DNA from: Betaproteobacteria bacterium
GTDB taxonomy: Bacteria; Pseudomonadota; Gammaproteobacteria; Burkholderiales; Casimicrobiaceae
Direction of reading: 5' to 3'
Length of the DNA: 64,000 nucleotides
Assembly: GCA_013298695.1 (NCBI GenBank)
Contig: JAAFIS010000002.1
Coordinates: 402,935 to 466,934, forward strand
The notes under the pieces were generated by a model. That model saw only the letters and a program-made list of their open reading frames with translations. It was not told where the DNA came from and did not search any database. Every line of letters starts with the position of its first letter. The first letter of the stretch is position 1. This document shows, piece after piece, positions 19,110 through 26,886 of the stretch. The position numbers and the translations under genes are program-made.

Positions 19110-21187
19110 GTTTTCGTTGGCCAGGTATCGCGTCGTTTGGTCGACGCATTCTGTTTCGCACGGTGTTTGCGTTGCTCGCGCTCTTTATTCTCGTGATGGC
19201 GATAACCTTGCTACGGGACGAAAAGGAACTGAGTTACGGCAACTATCAAACGAATTTCAGGAAAACGCAGTCACAGATTCTTGCGAGACTCAATCACCCT
19301 TCGGGTCAACTCGCGCTCCTAAACTCAGATCGTTCAACGCAATCGATCACGCCGCTTCGCCCGTATTTGTTGCCGTTCGCCGCGATTGATTTTGATGACG
19401 CGAACAAGGTGCAGCAAGCCATTGAGCTTTCGGGTTGCCTCATTCGTTATCCCAATGGCAGCACGATGTGCACCGCAATAGGCAGCAATCCGTATGCAGG
19501 CGGATTCATTTACGTCGCCGGGCGTTTCGCGACGAGCGACTTGCTGTCGCGCGGTGTTGGTGATCGTGATGTGGAGCTCGCACATCGACTACGCATTACG
19601 CTCGACATGCGCGGTGAAACCTATCGCTGGATTGCGCCGTTTGAAAAGATGGATGCACCGCCGCGCTCAATTGCGGGCAGTAGCGCGGCAGCAATCGCAA
19701 CGCGCGGACGATTGACCGGGTTTGTGGAGACCGGGCGTTTTTTAGGTGCGGTGAATCCGCTGCGCGATTTTCGCGGTTGGATTTGGCAGAGTTCGCAGTG
19801 CGCGGATGCGAAGGCTGATTCAAGCGGTTGCGAGAAGCCTGTCTTTTTTTCGGTTCGTTTGCCTGTAGAAGCGTTTCGCGAGGCGCTCGTGCAAGGTAGG
19901 CGTCCGGAGTGGCCGCCCACGGATTTAAACAAGATTCTTGTGCGAGTAGAAGCGTTTGCACCCGGTAGTGCGGCGGCAGTTTTTGATAGCAACAGCGAGG
20001 GCGCGACTGCGCCGTTTTCGCTCGAAGAATTGGGGCCATTGTTATTGCAAGGCGAAACCGTTTCAATCTCACGCGCAGGTGCGGATGCGCGCGCGGCCGT
20101 GAAACTAAAAGCCGTTGCAGCCGAGGAACAACCTGCGCGTTGGATCGATCAGTTGTTGCGTCGCATTCCAGTTGAAAGATTCGATCAGCCGCTGATCGCA
20201 AAAGAAACCGTTTCGACTGCGCTCGGAAACTTCGATGTTGTATTCACTGGCGACGTGCGCGGCGTCAATCAATCACTCGCGGTCGCTGCAACGCGTATGT
20301 CGTGGTATGTAGGTGCGATGTTGGCGGCAGTGATTGCGGCGTGGCTGGTCATTGAAATTGGCTTGATTCGTCGCGTCACGGTGTTGAATCTTCGCGCGCG
20401 TGCGGTCTCAAAACAAATGCACGGCAGTAAAGGATTGGTAAATCACGATCTCTCCGATTTGCGCGGCAAGGACGAATTGGGCACGCTCGCCACCGCACTG
20501 CACGAACTTCTTCAACGCGTGAACGATGACGTGCAACGCGAGCATATTCGCGCCGAACAAGAAAAGGATATGTGGCACGCCGTCGGTCACGAAATCATGT
20601 CACCACTGCAATCGCTGATGGCGTTGCACGGAAACGCCGATGATCCGAGCAAGCGCTATGTCGAACGCATGCAACAAGCGGTACGCGTGCTCTATGGCAG
20701 TGCGTCACCGAGTGAAGCAATTGCGTCGAGTGAAATGGATTTGCGCGGCATTGAACTCAATGAGTTTTTGCGTCAGATTGCGGAAAACGCTTCAGCGCTA
20801 CACATTGAAAACGTGGTGTTCGAGTCGCTTTCAAACGACGTGCTTGTGAATGCGGACGAGTACGCGCTTGAAGACGCGATTGCACATGTGCTCTCGAACG
20901 CAGATCGCTATCGCGCGAGCGGGTCGCCAATTCGCATCAAGTTAAGCGCTGAGGATTCGGCAGCGCAGATTCAGATACACAACCAAGGCTCGCACATTGA
21001 TCCCACGCTCATTGATCGAGTGTTTGAGTATGGCGTTTCGGACGCAGTAGATTCGGGTGCGGCCGGCAATCGCGGGCAGGGGCTTTATGTCGCAAAGACT
21101 TACATGGCGAAGATGAGTGGGACGATTGTGGCGCGGAATGTAAGCGATGGCGTTAGCTTTTTGCTGACGCTTCCGCGCGCTGTTTAA
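19106..21187 (+). CDS. Membrane sensor histidine kinase
   Basis: A 693-aa kinase starting at a GTG that overlaps the TGA of the response-regulator gene, with AGGAAAG about 9 nt before it. Order: transmembrane helix (about 12-35), large periplasmic sensor of about 350 residues of unknown fold, second helix (about 400-425), HAMP-like linker, then a dimerisation helix with the phospho-accepting His in AVGHEIMSPLQSL (about residue 494). The C-terminal ATPase domain shows N-box ALEDAIAHVLSNADRYR and G-boxes NRGQGLYVAKTY. The H-box has Met-Ser where Leu-Arg/Arg-Thr is usual. The signal sensed is unknown; the divergent band-7/SH3 genes are candidate targets. Confidence 0.85.
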   Translation: MSFRWPGIASFGRRILFRTVFALLALFILVMAITLLRDEKELSYGNYQTNFRKTQSQILARLNHPSGQLALLNSDRSTQSITPLRPYLLPFAAIDFDDANKVQQAIELSGCLIRYPNGSTMCTAIGSNPYAGGFIYVAGRFATSDLLSRGVGDRDVELAHRLRITLDMRGETYRWIAPFEKMDAPPRSIAGSSAAAIATRGRLTGFVETGRFLGAVNPLRDFRGWIWQSSQCADAKADSSGCEKPVFFSVRLPVEAFREALVQGRRPEWPPTDLNKILVRVEAFAPGSAAAVFDSNSEGATAPFSLEELGPLLLQGETVSISRAGADARAAVKLKAVAAEEQPARWIDQLLRRIPVERFDQPLIAKETVSTALGNFDVVFTGDVRGVNQSLAVAATRMSWYVGAMLAAVIAAWLVIEIGLIRRVTVLNLRARAVSKQMHGSKGLVNHDLSDLRGKDELGTLATALHELLQRVNDDVQREHIRAEQEKDMWHAVGHEIMSPLQSLMALHGNADDPSKRYVERMQQAVRVLYGSASPSEAIASSEMDLRGIELNEFLRQIAENASALHIENVVFESLSNDVLVNADEYALEDAIAHVLSNADRYRASGSPIRIKLSAEDSAAQIQIHNQGSHIDPTLIDRVFEYGVSDAVDSGAAGNRGQGLYVAKTYMAKMSGTIVARNVSDGVSFLLTLPRAV

Positions 21188-21221
21188 CCCCCTCTCCCGC
21201 GCTGCGGAAGAGGGGGTTAAA
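21183..21221. terminator. Bidirectional terminator between kinase and Bug receptor genes
   Basis: A perfect 13-bp inverted repeat (TTTAACCCCCTCT / AGAGGGGGTTAAA) with a 13-nt loop lies between two convergent genes. Its left arm includes the kinase stop codon, and its right arm ends 2 bp before the receptor stop codon. The CCCTCTCCCGC loop wording is common in dispersed hairpins of this group of bacteria. Confidence 0.7.
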
Positions 21222-21222
21222 C

Positions 21223-22200
21223 CTACTCTGCCTCGATCTTCGCTGCCTTCGTCAACTGCCCCCAGCGCTTCACTTCACTGTCGATGAGCTTCGCAAGCCC
21301 GGCCGCGTCGGTTGAATCAATATCCAAACCCGCGCCGTTCATTTTCGATTTCACCTCGGCATTCGCGAGCACTTTTTTCATTCCGCTTTCGAGTTTCGCG
21401 ATGATGTCTTTCGGTAAGTTCGCAGGGCCAACAAGAGCAAACCAAGGCACGAGCTCATAGCCTGGCACTTGCTCGGTAATTGCCGGTAACTCGGGCAGCT
21501 GCGGCGCGCGGCGGGTGCTCGTCACACCGAACGCTTTGACTTTGCCGCCTTTGATCTGCGCTTGGGCGTTACCAAGATCGGCGAACACGACTTCGATAGA
21601 GCCGCCCAACATGTCGGTGATCGCGGGTGGAATGCCTTTGTACGGCACCATTTGCATGTCGCCGCCGATCATCGATGCGAAGAGCGATCCTGAGACCCAC
21701 GAGCCTGACGAGCCTTGGCCGAAGCGCACTTTGCCTGGATTGGCTTTCACATACGCGATGAAACTTTTGAGATCGGTCGCAGGCACTTTGTCATTAGTGA
21801 TGAGTACGAACGGCGTCGTAGCGATCTTGCCAATAGGCGTGAAATCTTTCACCGGATCGTACGGCACTTTTTTGAGCAAGCTCACGACGGCGGCTTGCGT
21901 GGTGCTCGTCGTCACGAGCAAGGTGTAGCCGTCGGGAGCCGCGTTCTTCACTTCGCCCGCACCAATCGTGCCTTGCGCACCGGCTTTGTTTTCTACGACG
22001 ATCGATTGGCCGAACTCTTTACCGAGCGCCTCGGCGAGCACGCGTCCGACCACGTCCGTCGCGCTGCCCGCAGGAAACGGTACGACGAATTTGATCGGTT
22101 TCGCAGGATAGGTTTGCGCGAGTGCAACGCTACTGGTTGCGAATGCGCTGGCTACGATCACGGTCGCGAGCGCCGTGGCACGGAAAGTGCGAAATTGCAT
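21223..22200 (-). CDS. Tripartite tricarboxylate transporter substrate receptor (Bug family)
   Basis: A 325-aa periplasmic solute-binding protein. The signal peptide MQFRTFRATALATVIVASAFATSSVALAQ (cleavage near residue 28) is followed by the Bug signature YPAKPIKFVVPFPAGSATDVVGR and then VVENKAGAQGTIGAGEV, GYTLLVTTSTT, and VPYDPVKDFTPIGKIATTPFVL. Bug proteins capture small carboxylates and are strongly expanded in Burkholderiales. No TctA/TctB membrane genes are adjacent, as is common for orphan Bug genes. The start at ATG 22200 begins the signal peptide. The ligand cannot be predicted. Confidence 0.92.
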   Translation of the reverse strand: MQFRTFRATALATVIVASAFATSSVALAQTYPAKPIKFVVPFPAGSATDVVGRVLAEALGKEFGQSIVVENKAGAQGTIGAGEVKNAAPDGYTLLVTTSTTQAAVVSLLKKVPYDPVKDFTPIGKIATTPFVLITNDKVPATDLKSFIAYVKANPGKVRFGQGSSGSWVSGSLFASMIGGDMQMVPYKGIPPAITDMLGGSIEVVFADLGNAQAQIKGGKVKAFGVTSTRRAPQLPELPAITEQVPGYELVPWFALVGPANLPKDIIAKLESGMKKVLANAEVKSKMNGAGLDIDSTDAAGLAKLIDSEVKRWGQLTKAAKIEAE

Positions 22201-22307
22201 GGGTTCTCCTTGTGTGTTTTGATTCGAATGACGTTCAAAATGCATTGTAGAAACGCATCGATCGGTGCAAGAGAGGGCTTTCCTCCACCGATCAGCTCAT
22301 TATTTGA

Positions 22308-22394
22308 TCGCCCAATTTAATTGGGCGACAGTCGATTAACAAACTACTATCGATAACTTATCAAAGTACGTTTATCTCCCAATTAAATTGGGCG
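22308..22394. repeat. Tripartite palindrome repeat, copy A (best preserved)
   Basis: The left arm is a 21-bp perfect palindrome containing CGCCCAATTTAATTGGGCG, centred on T22318. The right one, CCCAATTAAATTGGG, is centred on A22385, 67 bp away. TATCGATA (22348-22355) is centred at 22351.5, exactly the midpoint. The element lies in the 393-bp gap between the Bug gene and aceE, upstream of aceE. Apart from AT-rich sequence suited to a promoter, the rest of this gap shows nothing else. Confidence 0.9.
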
Positions 22395-22593
22395 ATAGCC
22401 AGCAAAGTTAAATATTTCTAGAAATCTGCATCGTGAAAACCCTTTCCACGATGTGAAATTATCGTTATGATTTTGCCTTGAAGAAATTCGTGAAGAAGCG
22501 CTGCGTCGCGACATCATTCGTTGTGCATCGCGTCAATTGCAAAATCAAAACACTTGCGCTGATCGGCGCAAACGAAGTGAGGACTCCGGCGTT

Positions 22594-25269
22594 ATGAACG
22601 TCCATAAATCTCTTGAAGGCGATATTGATCCGATTGAAACCAATGATTGGATGAGCTCGCTCGATACCGTCATTGAAAACGAAGGTTACGACCGCGCGCA
22701 TTTTTTGCTCGAAGCCATGTTCGACAAAGCGCGGCGCAGCGGCACGATTGCACCCTTCTCGCCAAACACGGCGTATCTAAATACGATCCCGACGCACCTC
22801 GAAGCGAAGTCGCCGGGCAACCACGAGATTGAGCACAAGCTGCGCAGTTACGTGCGCTGGAATGCGGCAATGATGGTGTTGCGCGGTGGCAAAAAAGAGC
22901 TTGAACTCGGCGGGCACATCTCGTCATTTGCAAGCGCTGCCACGCTCTATGACGTCGGCTTCAATCACTTCTGGCATGCACCGTCTGCCGATCATGGCGG
23001 CGATCTGATTTACGTACAAGGCCACAGCTCGCCGGGTGTGTACGCGCGCGCCTTCATGCTTGATCGCTTGAGCCAAGATCAGATGGATAACTTCCGTCAA
23101 GAAGTTGACGGCAAAGGGCTTTCGAGCTATCCGCATCCTTGGTTGATGCCCGATTTTTGGCAGCTGCCAACGGTATCGATGGGGCTCGGCCCGCTGATGG
23201 GCATTTATCAAGCGCGCTTCTTGAAGTACTTGCATTCACGCGGTCTGGCCAACACTGAAAATCGCAAAGTGTGGGTGTTCTGCGGCGACGGCGAAATGGA
23301 TGAACCGGAATCGCTCGGAGCGATTTCGATGGCCGCGCGCGAGAAGCTGGACAACTTGATTTTCGTGGTGAATTGCAATCTGCAACGACTCGATGGCCCG
23401 GTGCGCGGCAACGGGAAAATCATTCAGGAACTCGAAGGCGATTTTCGTGGTTCGGGCTGGAACGTCATCAAACTTCTGTGGGGCGGCTATTGGGATCCGC
23501 TCCTCGCGCGCGACAAAGATGGCTTGCTCGTGAAGCGCATGGATGAAGTCGTTGACGGCGAGTATCAAGTGATGAAAGCGCGCGATGGCGCGTATGTGCG
23601 CGAAAATTTCTTCGGCAAATATCCGCAGTTGCGTGAGATGGTTGCCAACATGTCGGACGAAGATGTGTGGCGCTTGAATCGCGGCGGTCATGATCCGCAT
23701 AAAATTTACGCCGCGTATCACCGCGCAGTCAATCACAAAGATCAACCCACCGTGATTCTCGCCAAAACCGTAAAAGGTTACGGCATGGGGCACAGCGGCG
23801 AAGGCTTGAACATCGCGCATCAAGCCAAAAAAATGGATCTCGAATCACTCAAGCAAATGCGTGACCGTTTCGGCATTCCGATTGACGATAAAGACCTCGC
23901 GGACTATCCGTACTACAAGCCCAGCGCTGATTCGCCTGAAGGCAAATACATGCGTGAGCGTCGCACCGCGCTCGGTGGTTACTTGCCGCAGCGTCGCCAG
24001 AAATCGGTATCAATGCAAGTGCCAGAACTTGCGGCATTCGATACGCAACTCAAGAACACCGGTGATCGCGAGATTTCCACCACGATGGCGTTTGTGCGGA
24101 TGCTCAATACGTTTGTGAAAGATAAAAACATTGGTCGCCATGTGGTGCCGATCGTGCCTGATGAATCGCGCACGTTTGGTATGGAAGGCATGTTCCGGCA
24201 GCTTGGCATTTGGAATCAACAAGGCCAGTTGTATCAACCGGTGGATGCCGATCAATTGATGTTCTACAAGGAAGCCAAAGACGGGCAAATCCTGCAAGAA
24301 GGCATCAACGAACCCGGCGCAATGGCTGATTGGATTGCAGCGTCAACGAGCTATTCGCACAGCAATGTGCCGATGCTGCCGGTCTACATCTATTACTCGA
24401 TGTTCGGCATTCAGCGCGTGGGCGATCTGTGTTGGGCGGCGGGCGACATGCGCGCGCGCGGCTTCCTCATCGGCGGCACAGCGGGTCGAACCACATTGAA
24501 CGGTGAAGGCTTGCAACATGAAGACGGCCATTCGCACGTGTGGTTCAGCGCGATTCCGAATTGCCGCACGTTCGATCCGACCTTCCAATACGAACTTGCA
24601 GTGATCGTGCAGCACGGCGCGAAACGGATGCTCGAAGATCAAATTGACGAGTATTACTACATCACCGTGATGAACGAAAACTACGTGCATCCCGATATGC
24701 CGAAAGATGTCGAGAGCGACATCATCAAAGGCATGTACTGCTTCAAAGAAGGCGGTAAAGAGAAAAAGAAAGGCATGCGCGTGCAGCTCACAGGCTCGGG
24801 CACGATTTTCCGTGAGGTCATCGCTGCTGCAGATCTGTTGCGCGATGACTGGGGCGTTGAATCCGACATCTGGAGCGCGCCAAGTTTCAATGAACTGCGT
24901 CGAGATGGTATCGATTGCGAGCGCTGGAATTTGTTGCATCCGATGGATGAACAACGCGTGCCGCACGTTGCGAAATGCCTGCACAAAAATGCGGGGCCAG
25001 TGATTGCGGCGACCGATTACATGCGCATCTACGCCGACAGTGTGCGTCCGTACATCAAGAAGACGTACAAAGTGCTCGGCACCGACGGCTTCGGACGCTC
25101 AGATTCGCGTGAGAACTTGCGTCGCTTCTTTGAAGTGAATCGGTTTTACGTGACAGTGGCTGCGCTTTCTGCGCTTGCAGAAGATGGCGTGATTGAGCGT
25201 AAAGTGGTGGCCGATGCGATCAAGAAGTACAAAATTGATCCAGAGAAGCCCAATCCTACAACTGTGTAG
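22594..25269 (+). CDS. aceE: Pyruvate dehydrogenase E1 component (homodimeric type)
   Basis: The thiamin-diphosphate enzyme that decarboxylates pyruvate and acetylates the E2 lipoyl groups. At 891 aa it is the single-chain E1 of gamma- and betaproteobacteria. Visible features: MNVHKSLEGDIDPIETNDWM start, GHISSFASAATLYDVGFNHFW, the diphosphate-binding motif GDGEMDEPES with the downstream NCNLQRLDGPV (a GDG-X-NN type motif), and the C-terminal SDIWSAPSFNELRRDG and GTDGFGRSDSRENLR. The start is the ATG at 22594; the 19 earlier open codons are not conserved. It heads aceE-aceF-lpdA. Promoter control is not visible, but a tripartite repeat lies 200 bp upstream. Confidence 0.97.
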   Translation: MNVHKSLEGDIDPIETNDWMSSLDTVIENEGYDRAHFLLEAMFDKARRSGTIAPFSPNTAYLNTIPTHLEAKSPGNHEIEHKLRSYVRWNAAMMVLRGGKKELELGGHISSFASAATLYDVGFNHFWHAPSADHGGDLIYVQGHSSPGVYARAFMLDRLSQDQMDNFRQEVDGKGLSSYPHPWLMPDFWQLPTVSMGLGPLMGIYQARFLKYLHSRGLANTENRKVWVFCGDGEMDEPESLGAISMAAREKLDNLIFVVNCNLQRLDGPVRGNGKIIQELEGDFRGSGWNVIKLLWGGYWDPLLARDKDGLLVKRMDEVVDGEYQVMKARDGAYVRENFFGKYPQLREMVANMSDEDVWRLNRGGHDPHKIYAAYHRAVNHKDQPTVILAKTVKGYGMGHSGEGLNIAHQAKKMDLESLKQMRDRFGIPIDDKDLADYPYYKPSADSPEGKYMRERRTALGGYLPQRRQKSVSMQVPELAAFDTQLKNTGDREISTTMAFVRMLNTFVKDKNIGRHVVPIVPDESRTFGMEGMFRQLGIWNQQGQLYQPVDADQLMFYKEAKDGQILQEGINEPGAMADWIAASTSYSHSNVPMLPVYIYYSMFGIQRVGDLCWAAGDMRARGFLIGGTAGRTTLNGEGLQHEDGHSHVWFSAIPNCRTFDPTFQYELAVIVQHGAKRMLEDQIDEYYYITVMNENYVHPDMPKDVESDIIKGMYCFKEGGKEKKKGMRVQLTGSGTIFREVIAAADLLRDDWGVESDIWSAPSFNELRRDGIDCERWNLLHPMDEQRVPHVAKCLHKNAGPVIAATDYMRIYADSVRPYIKKTYKVLGTDGFGRSDSRENLRRFFEVNRFYVTVAALSALAEDGVIERKVVADAIKKYKIDPEKPNPTTV

Positions 25270-25274
25270 ATGGT

Positions 25275-25374
25275 GTCATCCCGGCGGAGGCCGGGACCCA
25301 TCAATGTAAGTGTTGATACTTTATTCGACGACAACTCTTTAACCGCAATGGGTTCCGGCCTTCGCCGGAATGAC
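25275..25374. repeat. Dispersed GTCATTCCGGCG-type inverted repeat
   Basis: A 100-bp element in the aceE-aceF gap with imperfect inverted ends: GTCATCCCGGCGGAGGCCGG at the left and CCGGCCTTCGCCGGAATGAC at the right, with matching GGACCCAT/ATGGGTTCC inside. This is a widespread proteobacterial intergenic repeat type. It fills almost the whole gap, so E1-E2 read-through would pass the fold. Confidence 0.85.
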
Positions 25375-25395
25375 GCAAAGAAAATCGAGACGCGC

Positions 25396-26739
25396 ATGGC
25401 AACGCAAGAATTAAAAGTCCCAGACATCGGCGATTTCAAAGACATTCCCGTCATTGAAATCCTAGTCAAAGAAGGCGACATGGTTGTGAAAGACCAATCG
25501 CTGGTCACTCTTGAATCCGATAAAGCGACGATGGAAGTGCCTGCGGAAGTTGCGGGCAAAGTCATATCGCTGAAAGTAAAGCTCGGTGATAAGGTTTCGC
25601 AGGGAACACTCGTGGCGATTATTGAGCCTTCGGGCGCTAGTGTCGCTGCATCTGCGCCCTCCCCGTCACCCGCCGCGAGCATAGTCGCACCAGTCCAGGT
25701 GGCCGCGCCAGCGCCCGCTCTATCCCCCGTTCGTGGTGAGCCTGTCGAACCACAACGGCAGATTTCCGCTCATGGTTCGACAGGCTCACAACGAACGGAA
25801 ACATCAATCGACGAAGCCAATTTCTCCAAAGCCCATGCCACGCCGTCGATTCGCAAATTCGCACGCGAGCTTGGCGTTGACCTCTCAAAAGTCAAAGGCA
25901 CAGGGCCTAAGAATCGAATCTTGTTGGAAGACGTTCAAGGGTTCGTAAAGTCTGCGATGAGTGGTTCGACAGGCTCACCACCGACGGGAGGAACCGATGG
26001 CGCAGCGCTCGGCTTGTTGCCTTGGCCGAAGGTCGATTTCTCGAAGTTTGGCGCGATCGAATCGAAGCCGCTCTCGCGCATCAAGAAAATCTCGGGCGCG
26101 AATTTGCATCGCAATTGGGTGATGATTCCCCACGTCACGAACCACGACGAAGCCGACATCACCGAACTCGAAGCGTTCCGTGTGAAGCTCAACGAAGAGA
26201 ACGCGAAAGCGGGCATTAAAGTAACGATGCTCGCATTCATGATTAAAGCCGCAGTGATGGCGTTGAAGAAATTCCCAGATTTCAATTCATCGCTTGATGG
26301 CGAGAACTTGATCTACAAGAATTATTTCAACATCGGTTTCGCGGCAGACACGCCCAACGGCCTCGTCGTTCCCGTCATCAAAAACGCAGATACCAAAGGC
26401 GTGTTCGAGATTTCAAAGGAGATGGGCGAGCTAGCAGGCAAGGCGCGCGAAGGCAAACTCGGCCCTGCGGATATGCAAGGCGGTTGCTTCTCGATCTCGT
26501 CGCTCGGCGGCATCGGCGGCACCTATTTCACGCCGATCATCAACGCCCCCGAAGTCGCGATCATGGGCGTATGCAAGAGCGAGATGAAACCGAAATGGAA
26601 CGGCAAAGAATTCGAACCGCGACTGATGTTGCCGTTGTCTCTGTCGTGGGATCACCGTGTGATTGATGGTGCGAGTGCGGCGCGGTTTAATGTTTATTTT
26701 GCAGGATTACTCGCGGATTTTCGTAGAGCAATCCTCTAA
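25396..26739 (+). CDS. aceF: Dihydrolipoamide acetyltransferase (PDH E2)
   Basis: The core enzyme of the pyruvate dehydrogenase complex, moving acetyl groups from lipoyl to CoA. The 447-aa protein has one lipoyl domain (about 3-77; lipoylated Lys in ESDKATMEVPA). A repeat-derived linker (about 105-140) follows, then an E3/E1-binding domain (ATPSIRKFARELGVDLSKVKG, about 150-185), a second linker containing GSTGSPPTGG, and the catalytic domain ending SWDHRVIDGASAARF (HxxxDG). E. coli has three lipoyl domains, this one has a single. The ATG at 25396 precedes a lipoyl domain nearly identical to that of LpdA. It is the second gene of aceE-aceF-lpdA. Confidence 0.95.
   Translation: MATQELKVPDIGDFKDIPVIEILVKEGDMVVKDQSLVTLESDKATMEVPAEVAGKVISLKVKLGDKVSQGTLVAIIEPSGASVAASAPSPSPAASIVAPVQVAAPAPALSPVRGEPVEPQRQISAHGSTGSQRTETSIDEANFSKAHATPSIRKFARELGVDLSKVKGTGPKNRILLEDVQGFVKSAMSGSTGSPPTGGTDGAALGLLPWPKVDFSKFGAIESKPLSRIKKISGANLHRNWVMIPHVTNHDEADITELEAFRVKLNEENAKAGIKVTMLAFMIKAAVMALKKFPDFNSSLDGENLIYKNYFNIGFAADTPNGLVVPVIKNADTKGVFEISKEMGELAGKAREGKLGPADMQGGCFSISSLGGIGGTYFTPIINAPEVAIMGVCKSEMKPKWNGKEFEPRLMLPLSLSWDHRVIDGASAARFNVYFAGLLADFRRAIL
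25727..25798. repeat. Dispersed GTTCGACAGGCTCA inverted repeat inside aceF
   Basis: Two 26-bp arms, beginning CCGTTCGTGGTGAGCCTGTC and ending GACAGGCTCACAACGAACGG, match at 25 of 26 positions and flank a 20-bp spacer. It is in frame and encodes the linker peptide PVRGEPVEPQRQISAHGSTG between lipoyl and E3-binding domains. A partial arm recurs at about 25962-25988 in the second linker. Confidence 0.9.
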
Positions 26740-26745
26740 GTTTTG

Positions 26746-26858
26746 CTGTCATCCCCGCGAAGGCGGGGACCCAGTTCGTAATCTACGCGAAGCGCACTTC
26801 AATCGTCGACAAATCACAAACCTCCCGGTCTGGGTTCCCGCCTTCGCGGGAATGACAG
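26746..26858. repeat. Dispersed GTCATTCCCGCGAAGGCGGG inverted repeat
   Basis: A 113-bp element occupies nearly all of the aceF-lpdA gap. It starts CTGTCATCCCCGCGAAGGCG and ends CGCCTTCGCGGGAATGACAG as its inverted partner, with CCCAG/CTGGG inside. It is the same general family as the element at 25275. A lone half-element (CCCGCTTTTACGGGAATGACAG) is at about 39935-39956. Confidence 0.88.
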
Positions 26859-26886
26859 CACCGTAGAACTCCAAAGAGATTTCTTC

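Noticed and set aside
22201-22593. Riboswitch or pyruvate-responsive regulator site before aceE
   Set aside because: Apart from the repeat, no conserved aptamer-like or PdhR-like element could be recognised.
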